Shown: positions 8,567 to 16,776 of the stretch, piece after piece
Layout: each line of letters begins with the position of its first letter
Numbering within the stretch: the first letter of the stretch is position 1
From: JBDTRY01 sp039931435
Lineage (GTDB): Bacteria > Acidobacteriota > Thermoanaerobaculia > Gp7-AA8
Assembly (NCBI GenBank): GCA_039931435.1
Contig: JBDTRY010000021.1
Location: forward strand, 1 to 32,157
Direction of reading: 5' to 3'
Length of the DNA: 32,157 nt
Made by a program: the position numbers and the translations under genes
The notes under the pieces: model-generated
Database searches by the model: none
Seen by the model: only the letters and a program-made list of their open reading frames with translations
Told to the model about the DNA's origin: nothing

Positions 8567-9907
8567 TTGGAAATCACCGTTGTGGGCACCGGCTATGTCG
8601 GTCTGGTCACGGGCGCAGGCCTGGCGGATTTTGGCAACGAGGTGACCTGCGTCGACATCGACGAAAAGAAGATTCAGGCCCTGCGGGAAGGGCGCATTCC
8701 CATCTATGAGCCCGGTCTGGAAGCGATCGTATCCAAGAACGTCGAAGAGGGCCGGCTTCGCTTTACCACCGATCTGCCGGAAGCAATCAGGAGATCCCGC
8801 GCGCTGTTCATCGCCGTGGGAACACCTCCGCTGCCGGATGGCCGGGCCGATCTTCGCTATGTCGAGGAAGTGGCCCGCTCGATCGCCAGATACATGGAAG
8901 GGCCAAAGCTCGTCATCACCAAATCCACGGTTCCCATCGGCACGGGGCGGATGATCGAGAAGATTCTGGAGGAGGAGGGCGGAAAGTTTCCTGTGTCGGT
9001 CGTTTCCAATCCCGAGTTTCTGAGGGAAGGTTCCGCCATTGAAGATTTTATGCGGCCGGATCGGGTGGTGATCGGAGCCTCGCAGCCGGAAGCGATCGAG
9101 CTCATGCGCCAGATCTACGCTCCGCTGCACTCGTTGTCCATTCCATTCGTCGTGACCAGTGTGGAGTCTTCGGAGTTGATCAAGTACGCCGCAAATGGTC
9201 TTCTGGCGACAAAAATCTCGTTCATCAACGAAGTGGCTACGCTCTGCGAGCTGCTCGGCGCGGACGTTCAGGACGTGGCCCTGGGCGTTGGTCTTGACTC
9301 GCGCATAGGTTCGAAGTTTCTTCAGGCCGGCCCCGGCTTCGGTGGATCCTGTTTTCCCAAGGACACATCGGCCGTGGCGGACATCGCCCGCCAGCATGGT
9401 TACCAGTTCAAGATCATCGACGCCGTGATCGATGTGAACAAAGCCGTGAAAGAGCGCATGGTGACTAAGGTTGTCGACGCGCTCGGTGGAGACGTCAACG
9501 GAAAGACGATCGGCATCCTCGGCCTGGCTTTCAAGCCGGAGACCGACGACATGCGCGACTCCCCGGCCATCCCGCTGATCATCGGGTTGCAGAAGGCTGG
9601 TGCAGCCATTCGAGCTTATGACCCGGAGGCGATGGAGAATTCGAAGTCGATGTTCGAGAACATCATCTTCTGCGGGGATGCCTACGAAACCGCGGATGGA
9701 TGCGATGCGCTGGTCATTGCTACCGAGTGGAACGAGTTTCGCGCGCTGAATCTGCAGAGGATCCGCAAGGCCATGGTTCAGCCCGTGCTCGTGGACCTGC
9801 GTAATCTCTACGATCCGCGGCGCATGGAGGCAGAAGGATTTGCCTACACCTGTGTGGGAAGGGCAGCCGGCTCCCGTCGCATCGAGCTGGCCGGAGTGAT
9901 CCAGTAA
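8567..9907 (+). CDS. ugd: UDP-glucose 6-dehydrogenase
   Basis: The enzyme oxidises UDP-glucose to UDP-glucuronate with two NAD+ in the cytoplasm, supplying precursors for surface polysaccharides. The Rossmann motif VGTGYVG is at 6-12 with Asp30 at the end of the second strand. VGTPP is at 84-88, TKSTVPIGT at 118-126 and NPEFLREG at 148-155. The catalytic cysteine is Cys262 in GPGFGGSCFPKD (255-266). The C-terminal UDP-binding domain contains LGLAFKPETDDMRDSP. The 446-aa length is typical. The start is TTG at 8567 with a strong AAGGAG at 8555-8560. The stop overlaps the next gene's ATG by one base (TAATG), so the two are translationally coupled. Confidence 0.96.
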   Translation: MEITVVGTGYVGLVTGAGLADFGNEVTCVDIDEKKIQALREGRIPIYEPGLEAIVSKNVEEGRLRFTTDLPEAIRRSRALFIAVGTPPLPDGRADLRYVEEVARSIARYMEGPKLVITKSTVPIGTGRMIEKILEEEGGKFPVSVVSNPEFLREGSAIEDFMRPDRVVIGASQPEAIELMRQIYAPLHSLSIPFVVTSVESSELIKYAANGLLATKISFINEVATLCELLGADVQDVALGVGLDSRIGSKFLQAGPGFGGSCFPKDTSAVADIARQHGYQFKIIDAVIDVNKAVKERMVTKVVDALGGDVNGKTIGILGLAFKPETDDMRDSPAIPLIIGLQKAGAAIRAYDPEAMENSKSMFENIIFCGDAYETADGCDALVIATEWNEFRALNLQRIRKAMVQPVLVDLRNLYDPRRMEAEGFAYTCVGRAAGSRRIELAGVIQ

Positions 9908-10866
9908 TGGCCCGGGCCCTGATCACCGGCGGAGCGGGATTTCTTGGTTCCCATCTCTGCGACCTCTTTCTAGCCCGCGGCCACGAAGTGATCTGCATGG
10001 ATAACTTCATCACCGGTTCGCCGCGGAATATCGGTCACCTTCTCGGGCAGCCCGGCTTCTCCTTCGTTCGCTATGACGTGACCAACTACATCTGGGTTGA
10101 GGGTTCGCTGGACTACGTCCTTCACTTCGCATCACCGGCCAGTCCCATCGACTACCTGGAGAAGCCCATTCAGACACTGAAAGTGGGTTCGCTGGGAACG
10201 CACAAGACGCTCGGACTGGCCAAGGATAAGAAGGCCCGTTACCTCATCGCTTCGACTTCGGAAGTTTACGGAGACCCTCTCATCCATCCGCAGAAGGAAG
10301 ACTACTGGGGAAACGTGAATCCCGTGGGACCACGTGGTGTCTATGACGAAGCGAAGCGCTTTGCCGAGGCCATGACCATGGCCTATCACCGCTTTCACGG
10401 GGTGGATACGAGGATCGTACGTATCTTCAATACCTACGGCGAACGCATGCGGGCCAATGACGGACGTGTGGTTCCGGCATTGATCAGTCAGGGACTGCGT
10501 GGCCAGCCCATGACGGTCTTCGGCGATGGCTCGCAAACCAGATCCTTCTGTTATGTCTCGGACCTGGTCGAAGGGATTTATCGACTGCTGATGTCCGAGG
10601 AAACCGAACCGACGAACATCGGCAACCCCGCCGAGCTCACTGTTCTGCAGTTCGCTGAAGTGATCAGGAAGCTGCTCGGTACGGACTCTGAAATCATATT
10701 TCAGCCCTTGCCGCTGGACGATCCCAAGGTGCGCCGTCCGGACATCACCAAGGCGAGGACCATTCTCGACTGGGAGCCGTCCGTATCTCTCGAGGACGGC
10801 CTGAAACGGACCATCGAGTATTTTCGCCGTGCCCTCGTTCCTGCGGAGAGCGGCGCGCTTTCCTGA
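9907..10866 (+). CDS. uxs: UDP-glucuronate decarboxylase (UDP-xylose synthase)
   Basis: This is an extended short-chain dehydrogenase/reductase of 319 aa that converts UDP-glucuronate to UDP-xylose and CO2, using the product of the upstream gene. The NAD-binding glycine motif GGAGFLG is at 8-14 and Asp32 binds the cofactor ribose. The YxxxK pair is Tyr146/Lys150, with catalytic-region STSEVYG at 116-122. Sequence features typical of UXS rather than UDP-glucose epimerase include MDNFITGSPRNI, HFASPASPIDY, the NPVGPRGVYDEAKR block and GDGSQTRSFCYVSDL. The strongest alternative is another dTDP/UDP-sugar dehydratase-like SDR, but these motifs and the pairing with ugd argue against it. Confidence 0.93.
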   Translation: MARALITGGAGFLGSHLCDLFLARGHEVICMDNFITGSPRNIGHLLGQPGFSFVRYDVTNYIWVEGSLDYVLHFASPASPIDYLEKPIQTLKVGSLGTHKTLGLAKDKKARYLIASTSEVYGDPLIHPQKEDYWGNVNPVGPRGVYDEAKRFAEAMTMAYHRFHGVDTRIVRIFNTYGERMRANDGRVVPALISQGLRGQPMTVFGDGSQTRSFCYVSDLVEGIYRLLMSEETEPTNIGNPAELTVLQFAEVIRKLLGTDSEIIFQPLPLDDPKVRRPDITKARTILDWEPSVSLEDGLKRTIEYFRRALVPAESGALS

Positions 10867-10912
10867 CTTCCCGCCGGTCTGGCCGGCATGACACGTTCGT
10901 GGAGGTTGTCTG

Positions 10913-11443
10913 ATGCAGTCGTTTGACGAAGCCGGAACCCGACTGAGCTGGATTCATCCCGACCCCACCCTTCGCCAGTTCACGCTTCGTTCCTCAGCGG
11001 GCGACGACATGGCTACACTGCAATGGCAGAAATCCGAGGGCTCGCTGGCCACCGCGGAGACGTCGAACAGCAACTGGACGCTGAAGCGCACCGGCTTTCA
11101 GCGGCCGCACATTACGGCGAGAGTGGCCGGCCAGTCAGTGGACGCTGCTACCTTCGAGTTGGGCATGGGTGGCGCCGGAACGGTGAGGCTGCAGAGCGGC
11201 TATGTTTTCCGGTGGTCGAGCAATCTCTGGCGTTCAGAATGGTCGTGGCAAAACGCCTCGGGCGCGGACGCAATCGTCATGCGCCGGGAGTTCGCCATGA
11301 CCAGGCGGGAAGGTGTTGTGGAGATCGTACCGGATGCCATTCCCCCGCGGGAGGTGCCTCTTCTGGTCGTTCTCGGGTGGTACATCGTCATCCTGCTGGC
11401 AGAGGATCCCGCGGTCGGATATGCGATCACACACCCGTCATGA
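10913..11443 (+). CDS. Hypothetical protein, possible LURP-one/tubby-like fold
   Basis: I do not recognise a named family with certainty. The 176-aa protein has no signal peptide. It is mostly predicted beta-strand with many Trp residues (WQK, NWTLKR, FRWSSNLWRSEWSW) and ends with a hydrophobic helix EVPLLVVLGWYIVILLAED at 147-165. A beta-rich body with a central C-terminal hydrophobic helix is the pattern of tubby/scramblase/LURP-one-like proteins, so I infer that fold. Alternatively the end is a tail anchor. The ATG has a good GGAGG at 10901-10905. It lies 46 bp after uxs, so it may be co-transcribed, and it converges on purA with 12 bp between the stops. Confidence 0.75.
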   Translation: MQSFDEAGTRLSWIHPDPTLRQFTLRSSAGDDMATLQWQKSEGSLATAETSNSNWTLKRTGFQRPHITARVAGQSVDAATFELGMGGAGTVRLQSGYVFRWSSNLWRSEWSWQNASGADAIVMRREFAMTRREGVVEIVPDAIPPREVPLLVVLGWYIVILLAEDPAVGYAITHPS

Positions 11444-11455
11444 GTGAGAGGCGGG

Positions 11456-12739
11456 TCAGCGGACGATCGTTTCTTCCCGGCGAGGTCCGGTGGAAATAAT
11501 GGAAACCGGCACCCCGGTCTCCTCTTCGATGAGGCGCACGTACCCTCGCGCTTGTTCGGGCAGGTCATCGAAGGACGGTGCGCCCACGATCGACTTCCCC
11601 CAGCCTTTTAGCGTCGTGTATCGGGGCTGGTAGTCCTCGTGCGCCACGGCGAACGCAGGAAAGGTCTCCCAGACTTTTCCCCGGATCTGATATCCCGTGC
11701 ACACCTGGATTTCCTCCAGGTCGTCCAGAACGTCCAGCTTCGTCAACGCTATGGAATCGATTCCGTTGAGCATCACCGCGGTCCGGAGAACGGCCAGGTC
11801 GAGCCATCCCGTTCTCCGCGGCCGGCCGGTGGTGGTGCCGTATTCGTTGCCCCGCTCGCGCAGATGTTCCCCTGTTTCATCGAGGAGCTCCGTGGGGAAT
11901 GGGCCACCACCGACGCGCGTGGTGTAGGCCTTCACCACTGCGGTCACTTCATGAACAGATTTCGGCGGCACGCCCAGGCCGGTACAGACTCCGCCGACAA
12001 CTGTGCTCGACGAGGTGACGAACGGATAGGTGCCGTGGTCGATGTCCAGAAGCGTCCCCTGAGCACCTTCGAACATGACCCGTTTGCCGGCCGCGATCAT
12101 TTCGTTGAGCAGAACGGTAGTGTTGGTAATGCGATCGCGAAGGATCTCGCCGTATCTGGCATAGTCGTCGAACAGGTGTTCGGGGTCGAAGCCCGGTTTT
12201 CCGTAGACTGAGCTGAGCACGGCATTCTTCTCTGCGCAGGCGAAGACGATTTTGTCATGGAGTACGGTCTGGTCCAGAAGGTCGCCGACCAGAACTCCGT
12301 ACCGGCTGACTTTGGTTTCGTAAGCCGGGCCGATGCCCCGTCCGGTGGTGCCGATTTTGGCGCTTCCCGCTGCTTCCTCCCGCGCCACATCGAGGGCCTG
12401 GTGAAAGGGGAGGATGCAGTGCGCCGACTCGCTGATCTTCAGGTTGTCCTCGATGACGACGCCGAGGGACCGCAGCGTGTCCATCTCGCTGAGCAGAGCA
12501 CGGGGCTCGATGACCATGCCGTTGCCGAGAATGCACAGCTTTCCGGGATGAAGAATTCCTGACGGAATGAGGTGCAGGGAGTAGTGCTGATCAGCGAATT
12601 TGACCGTGTGCCCGGCGTTGTGGCCTCCCTGATAGCGGGCCACGACATCGTAGGCTTCACAAAGCAGATCGACGATTTTTCCCTTGCCCTCGTCGCCCCA
12701 CTGAGCGCCGATCACGGCGAGATTCTGGCGAACTGTCAT
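11456..12739 (-). CDS. purA: Adenylosuccinate synthetase
   Basis: The enzyme makes adenylosuccinate from IMP, aspartate and GTP, the first committed step to AMP. From ATG 12739 the protein is 427 aa, the usual length. The P-loop-like GDEGKGK is at 15-21 with catalytic Asp16, and GGHNAGHTV at 38-46 carries His44. GTTGRGIGPAYETK (IMP binding), the Asp-loop TTTGRPRRTGWLD and the guanine-binding TKLDVLDDLEEI are present. An in-frame GTG at 12778 would add 13 residues with no family counterpart, so I chose the ATG. No good Shine-Dalgarno precedes it. The gene is divergent from hutH across 108 bp. purF also lies in this window, but the two are not adjacent. Confidence 0.96.
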   Translation of the reverse strand: MTVRQNLAVIGAQWGDEGKGKIVDLLCEAYDVVARYQGGHNAGHTVKFADQHYSLHLIPSGILHPGKLCILGNGMVIEPRALLSEMDTLRSLGVVIEDNLKISESAHCILPFHQALDVAREEAAGSAKIGTTGRGIGPAYETKVSRYGVLVGDLLDQTVLHDKIVFACAEKNAVLSSVYGKPGFDPEHLFDDYARYGEILRDRITNTTVLLNEMIAAGKRVMFEGAQGTLLDIDHGTYPFVTSSSTVVGGVCTGLGVPPKSVHEVTAVVKAYTTRVGGGPFPTELLDETGEHLRERGNEYGTTTGRPRRTGWLDLAVLRTAVMLNGIDSIALTKLDVLDDLEEIQVCTGYQIRGKVWETFPAFAVAHEDYQPRYTTLKGWGKSIVGAPSFDDLPEQARGYVRLIEEETGVPVSIISTGPRREETIVR

Positions 12740-12768
12740 AGACGGCCGGAGACTAGCACAATGAGTTG

Positions 12769-12781
12769 CCTGTTTCACAGG
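12769..12781. promoter_or_regulatory. Small inverted repeat in the purA-hutH divergent intergenic region
   Basis: CCTGT (12769-12773) and ACAGG (12777-12781) flank TTC, making a 13-bp odd palindrome between two divergent genes. It could be an operator, but five-bp arms occur often by chance. Confidence 0.2.
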
Positions 12782-12847
12782 TTGGCCGGGATGCCTCCGG
12801 GTCGAGAGTCGAGCCGGAAACCGCTAACTGACTTATGATTCTCAGCG

Positions 12848-14356
12848 ATGCTTGAAATCGACGGCGAGCACCTTACTCTGGCAGACGTACGGGCCGTCGC
12901 CGCCGCCGAGACCGAGGTCAGCCTTTCTCTCGAAGCGCGATCGAGAATGCAGGCGTCGCGCGCAGTAGTCGAGGGGATCCTGGCCAGGGAGCGGACGGTA
13001 TACGGGATCAACACCGGCTTCGGAGTTTTTTCCGAAGTGCGTATTTCGGACGACCACGTTCTCGAACTGCAACGGAACCTCATCCAGTCGCACTGTGCCG
13101 GCGTCGGTGAGCCATACCCGCAGAACGTTGTGCGGGCAATGATGCTCCTGCGGGCGAACGCACTGGCCAAGGGCCTGTCTGGAATCCGGGTGGAGGTCGT
13201 GGAACTTCTCCTGCGCCTGCTCGATGCTGGAGTCGTCCCCGTCATTCCTTCGCAGGGCTCCGTCGGCGCATCAGGTGATCTGGCTCCTCTGGCACATCTT
13301 GCCGGCGTGCTCATGGGCATGGGCGAGGTCTGGATGGATGGGCAGCGCCGTCCCGCTGACGAGGGGCTTGCTTCCATCGGAGCTGCTGCCGTCGTGTTCG
13401 AGGCCAAGGAAGGCCTGGCCATGATCAACGGAACGCAGGCGATCACAGCCGTCGGAGGACTGGCACTCGATCGCGCCTGGATGATGCTCGATCTCGCTGA
13501 CGTCGTTTCCGCTCTGACCCTCGACGTGCTGCGGGGGACAGACGCTGCGTTCGATGCAAGAATCCATGCGGCCCGTCCCCATGCCGGTCAGGTCTTCGTG
13601 GCCAAGCGTTTGCGCAAACTTCTCCAGGGCAGTCCTCTCCGGGAATCGCATCGAAACTGCGGCAAAGTGCAGGACGCCTATTCGCTGCGTTGCATTCCGC
13701 AGGTTCATGGGGCTGTTCGCGACGCCCTGAGCTTCGTCGGGGAGACCTTCGCCATCGAAATCAACGCAGCCACGGACAATCCGCTCGTCTTCAGCGCCAG
13801 CGACGAGGTGATTTCAGGCGGAAATTTTCACGGCGCTCCAGTGGCCCTGGCCTGTGATATCGCGGCCATCGCCCTCACGGACCTCGCTTCGATTTCAGAA
13901 CGCCGCATCGAGCGGTTGGTAAACCCGCAACTTTCCGGACTTCCCCCGTTCCTGGTCAAAGAAGGCGGTGTGAACAGCGGCTTTATGATCGCTCAGGTGA
14001 CGGCGGCGGCACTGGTCTCGGAATGCCGCGTTCTTTCTCACCCCGCGTCCGTCGATTCCATTCCGACCTCGGCAAACAAGGAGGACCACGTCTCCATGGG
14101 GCCGATCGCCGCGTGGAAACTTTCCCGGATTGTGGATAACCTTGAATCGGTCATTGCCATCGAAGCAGTCTGCGCTGCTCAGGGACTGGAGTTCCGGCGG
14201 CCGTTGACGAGCTCAGGGCTGCTGGAGTCCGTTGTTGAGATCGTTCGCTCGAGGATCGCGCCCTGGGAAACGGACCGCTACCTCCACACCGATCTGATTG
14301 CAGCTCGCGAGCTTTTGCCTCGTATTCACCAGAAAGTCCGTCCAGAGCTGGCCTGA
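12848..14356 (+). CDS. hutH: Histidine ammonia-lyase
   Basis: The enzyme deaminates L-histidine to trans-urocanate, the first step of histidine use. The 502-aa protein has the Ala141-Ser142-Gly143 triad in GSVGASGDLAPLAH that cyclises into the MIO cofactor, and the catalytic-loop YGINTGFG at 52-59. QRNLIQSHCAG (75-85) and TDNPLVF are typical of the HAL/PAL family. Length fits bacterial HutH (about 500-510 aa), and the His-type loop context favours HAL over phenylalanine or tyrosine ammonia-lyase, although tyrosine aminomutase-like relatives cannot be fully excluded by eye. The ATG at 12848 has no Shine-Dalgarno, and a TATGAT -10-like box ends 8 bases upstream, so the transcript may have almost no leader. 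No other hut genes are in the window. Confidence 0.93.
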   Translation: MLEIDGEHLTLADVRAVAAAETEVSLSLEARSRMQASRAVVEGILARERTVYGINTGFGVFSEVRISDDHVLELQRNLIQSHCAGVGEPYPQNVVRAMMLLRANALAKGLSGIRVEVVELLLRLLDAGVVPVIPSQGSVGASGDLAPLAHLAGVLMGMGEVWMDGQRRPADEGLASIGAAAVVFEAKEGLAMINGTQAITAVGGLALDRAWMMLDLADVVSALTLDVLRGTDAAFDARIHAARPHAGQVFVAKRLRKLLQGSPLRESHRNCGKVQDAYSLRCIPQVHGAVRDALSFVGETFAIEINAATDNPLVFSASDEVISGGNFHGAPVALACDIAAIALTDLASISERRIERLVNPQLSGLPPFLVKEGGVNSGFMIAQVTAAALVSECRVLSHPASVDSIPTSANKEDHVSMGPIAAWKLSRIVDNLESVIAIEAVCAAQGLEFRRPLTSSGLLESVVEIVRSRIAPWETDRYLHTDLIAARELLPRIHQKVRPELA

Positions 14357-14369
14357 ACGAGGGACGCCG

Positions 14370-14398
14370 TTGCTGCTGCGATACGGAACGTCTATATT
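14370..14398 (+). promoter_or_regulatory. Predicted promoter of the cysteine dioxygenase gene
   Basis: A -35 TTGCTG (14370-14375), a 17-bp spacer and a -10 TATATT (14393-14398) lie just after hutH. They would give a leader of about 17 bases containing the GGGAGG ribosome site. Confidence 0.45.
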
Positions 14399-14421
14399 GA
14401 CAGAGCCTCAGGGAGGATTCC

Positions 14422-15054
14422 ATGCAGACAGGCGACTCCGGCCGATCACCAGTCTCCATTGCTTCAGCGGAGCGAATTGCGCTCGCCGACTTCGTGAACG
14501 GATTGAAAGCGATCTCCGCCGGGACGATCACAAAACCAGTTCTGGAGGAGTACATGACCAGGTTCGAAATCGAGCCTGACGACCTGCAACCGTACATCAA
14601 CTGGGTGGCGGACCGCCACACCCGCAACCTCATCTTCCGAAACGAGATGATCGAGCTGATGGTGATCTGCTGGAATGTCGGCAACATCACTCCGCTGCAC
14701 ACCCATAACGGACAGCTGGGCTGGATGGTGATGACGCAGGGACGGCTCGTCGTCGAGAATTTCCGTCAGGTCGATTGCAACCGCCCCGAGAATCAGCAGG
14801 TGGTGGGCATGGATTGTCTGGCCGGAGCCACGTCCATCACCATGGAGACGCTGGATACGGAGCTCTGCGAGCCGGGCGGACCGCTGAACACGGTGGACAA
14901 GACGCAGACCATTCACCGCATCTCCAATCCCGCCGAATGGAATACGCCGGCGGTCAGTATTCACTGTTACTCCCGCCCCATCGATTCCTGCGTGGTCTTC
15001 GATCTCGAAGCGCAACGCTGCTTTCGACGCGACCTCAAATACGATAACGTCTAG
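14422..15054 (+). CDS. cdo: Cysteine dioxygenase (type I)
   Basis: This is a mononuclear iron cupin enzyme that oxidises L-cysteine to cysteine sulfinate. The 210-aa protein carries the 3-His iron site: His93 and His95 in PLHTHNGQLGW, and His165 in TIHRI. The Ser-His-Tyr triad of the family is visible as Ser179, His181 and Tyr183 in VSIHCYSRP. The position of the mammalian cross-linked cysteine (rat Cys93) is Gly100 here, as known for bacterial enzymes, so no Cys-Tyr cofactor is expected. The ATG has GGGAGG at 14411-14416. A related 3-mercaptopropionate dioxygenase is the main alternative; an Arg-rich segment near 65-73 (RHTRNLIFR) is compatible with substrate carboxylate binding. Confidence 0.9.
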   Translation: MQTGDSGRSPVSIASAERIALADFVNGLKAISAGTITKPVLEEYMTRFEIEPDDLQPYINWVADRHTRNLIFRNEMIELMVICWNVGNITPLHTHNGQLGWMVMTQGRLVVENFRQVDCNRPENQQVVGMDCLAGATSITMETLDTELCEPGGPLNTVDKTQTIHRISNPAEWNTPAVSIHCYSRPIDSCVVFDLEAQRCFRRDLKYDNV

Positions 15055-15159
15055 TGCCGTCAGGCTGTTCTGAGGCAGCGATCCGGCCGCGGCACGGGAG
15101 GCCTGCTCCGAGTGCCTTCTGCCCGAGCAGTCCATAGATTTTGGAAAAAGGGATTCGAC

Positions 15160-16341
15160 ATGTCACTGATCGCAGCGCTTTCCGCGGAGCTGGCAGAGAT
15201 GCAGGCCGCGGGAACCATGAAGCATGAACTGAAGCTGAAGGGTCCGCAGGGACCCCTCGTCGAGGTGGAAGGCCGGGGTGAGGTGATCATGCTCACCTCG
15301 AACAACTACCTCGGGCTGGCCAACCATCCGCTGATGGTGGAGGCCGCGGAGAAAGCCGAGCGCGATTACGGATACGGGTTGGCCTCCGTCCGATTCATCT
15401 GCGGCACTCAGGACATCCACAAGGAACTGGAGGCGGCAATCTCGCGATTCCTGGGGACAGAGGACACGATTCTCTACGGGTCCTGCTGGAATGCCAACGA
15501 GGGTCTCTTTCAAACGGTGCTCGGGGAAAAGGATGCCGTTATCTCCGACGAGCTGAATCACGCGTCGATCATTGACGGGATCCGGCTGACCAAGGCTCAG
15601 AGACTGCGCTATAGGAACGGCGATCTTCAGGACCTGCGACGTGTCCTGGAAGGAGCGTCCGAGGCTGAGCGGAAGCTGATCATGACCGACGGGGTGTTTT
15701 CCATGGAGGGGTCGCTCGCGCCACTGCCGGAGCTGGTAGCCATCGCGGAAGAATTTGACGCCCTCCTCGTGGTCGACGATTCACACGGCACCGGCGTACT
15801 CGGATCGACCGGCCGCGGTACCGGAGAGGAACTGGGTGTCTTCGGAAAGATCGGCGCGTACACGTCTACGCTGGGGAAGGCTCTGGGCGGCGCGCATGGA
15901 GGATTCACCACCGGTCCTGGTCCCCTCATCGAATATCTCCGGCAGAAGTCTCGAACCTATCTCTTCTCCAACACGCTTCCGCCTTCGGTGGTGATGGGTT
16001 CGATCGCCGCCCTCGACCTCGTCGAGAAGGACAGCTCGTTCATCACGCGCCTCCGGGAGAATACGCGCTACTTCCGTCAGAGGCTGAAGGACAACGGGCT
16101 GAATATCCGTGAAGGGGTTCATCCCATCGTTCCTGTGATCGTGGGGGATACGGCCAAGGCGATCTCCATGTCAGCCGATCTCCTGGACCGGGGAGTTTAT
16201 GTTTCCGGATTCGGATTTCCTGTGGTTCCGCAAGGACAGGCCCGTCTGCGGTGCCAGATCAGCGCAGCGCATACCCGCGACCATCTGGACCGGGCCATCG
16301 AGGGCATCACGGACGTCGCCCGGAAGTTTGAGGTTTTTTGA
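15160..16341 (+). CDS. kbl: 2-amino-3-ketobutyrate CoA ligase (glycine C-acetyltransferase)
   Basis: This PLP enzyme of the alpha-oxoamine synthase family cleaves 2-amino-3-ketobutyrate with CoA to glycine and acetyl-CoA, the second step of threonine breakdown. From ATG 15160 it has 393 aa (E. coli Kbl has 398). SNNYLGLANHP at 48-57 and RFICGTQDIHKELE at 78-91 are diagnostic. VDDSHGTG at 205-212 holds the PLP-binding Asp and His, and TLGKALGGA carries the Schiff-base Lys240. The start is chosen because AAGGGA at 15148-15153 is well placed; an in-frame GTG at 15112 has no such site. Threonine dehydrogenase is not in this window. AONS/BioF and serine palmitoyltransferase are relatives, but the N-terminal motifs match Kbl best. 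Confidence 0.92.
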   Translation: MSLIAALSAELAEMQAAGTMKHELKLKGPQGPLVEVEGRGEVIMLTSNNYLGLANHPLMVEAAEKAERDYGYGLASVRFICGTQDIHKELEAAISRFLGTEDTILYGSCWNANEGLFQTVLGEKDAVISDELNHASIIDGIRLTKAQRLRYRNGDLQDLRRVLEGASEAERKLIMTDGVFSMEGSLAPLPELVAIAEEFDALLVVDDSHGTGVLGSTGRGTGEELGVFGKIGAYTSTLGKALGGAHGGFTTGPGPLIEYLRQKSRTYLFSNTLPPSVVMGSIAALDLVEKDSSFITRLRENTRYFRQRLKDNGLNIREGVHPIVPVIVGDTAKAISMSADLLDRGVYVSGFGFPVVPQGQARLRCQISAAHTRDHLDRAIEGITDVARKFEVF

Positions 16342-16420
16342 GCGGGGCGGTCTGCCAAATTTCCTTTTTGGAGGCGGTGGGTATGGATCTGTCTCTTACC
16401 GACAGTCCTTTAAGGACAAT

Positions 16421-16468
16421 CGTTCGTTTTCGATTCTCTTAAATAGGTTCGTTCGTTTTCCATTCTCT
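16421..16468. repeat. Two-copy 19-bp direct repeat
   Basis: CGTTCGTTTTCGATTCTCT at 16421-16439 recurs as CGTTCGTTTTCCATTCTCT at 16450-16468, differing in one base, with a 29-bp period (not a multiple of the helical turn). It sits 4 bp after the 16405-16417 palindrome in non-coding DNA. Confidence 0.6.
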
Positions 16469-16660
16469 CCGAGCGGTCGTGACGAGCGCCGTTCGGAGTC
16501 GACGGCGACGTTTGATCCTATTTTTGTCGGGACCCATACTCAGACGTCCGTGAAATGAGTCTAGAGACTTCCTATCTGAACGACCGTTGGCAAGCACTGA
16601 GCCGATCCGATACTGCCCGTAGGCCACTCAAACAGTCGCGGTAACTACCATAACTGGAGT

Positions 16661-16685
16661 TGACCCGGTTTCGTGGACACCTGAA
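16661..16685. mobile_element. Possible insertion-sequence end remnant
   Basis: TGACCCGGTTTCGTGGACAC followed by CTGAA resembles, from memory, terminal inverted repeats of IS3-family elements (TG...GACCC...GTGGACA). No transposase and no second end are present, so at most this is a solo remnant. Confidence 0.3.
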
Positions 16686-16776
16686 ACGAATAGATGTCGA
16701 TTCCTGGCCAATCATAGGAAGCAAACGGCGATCTTCGCTCAAGCACGTCGCCATCGGAACTGCCTACATCTCCGCA

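Larger units (their letters stand above)
16342..16776 (+). other. 435-bp gap between convergent kbl and the 718-aa protein gene
   Basis: No credible gene is present. Local base composition looks lower in GC than the flanks. It contains a 13-bp palindrome GTCCTT-T-AAGGAC (16405-16417), a 19-bp direct repeat in two copies (16421-16439 and 16450-16468) and a sequence resembling an IS3-type end (16661-16685). A weak CCAAA/TTTGG hairpin at 16355-16371 could terminate kbl. Confidence 0.5.

Noticed and set aside
11023..11499. 158-codon + frame overlapping the 176-aa hypothetical gene
   Set aside because: It has no ribosome site, an Arg/Gly-rich composition and would run into purA. The 10913 frame has a strong ribosome site and protein-like composition.
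12740..12778. Upstream GTG start for purA
   Set aside because: The 13 extra residues precede the conserved N-terminal strand and have no counterpart in the family; the ATG at 12739 gives the usual length.
14357..14421. hutH, cdo and kbl as one operon
   Set aside because: A promoter-like sequence precedes cdo and there is a 105-bp gap before kbl, so a single transcript is not supported; the functional grouping alone is not enough.
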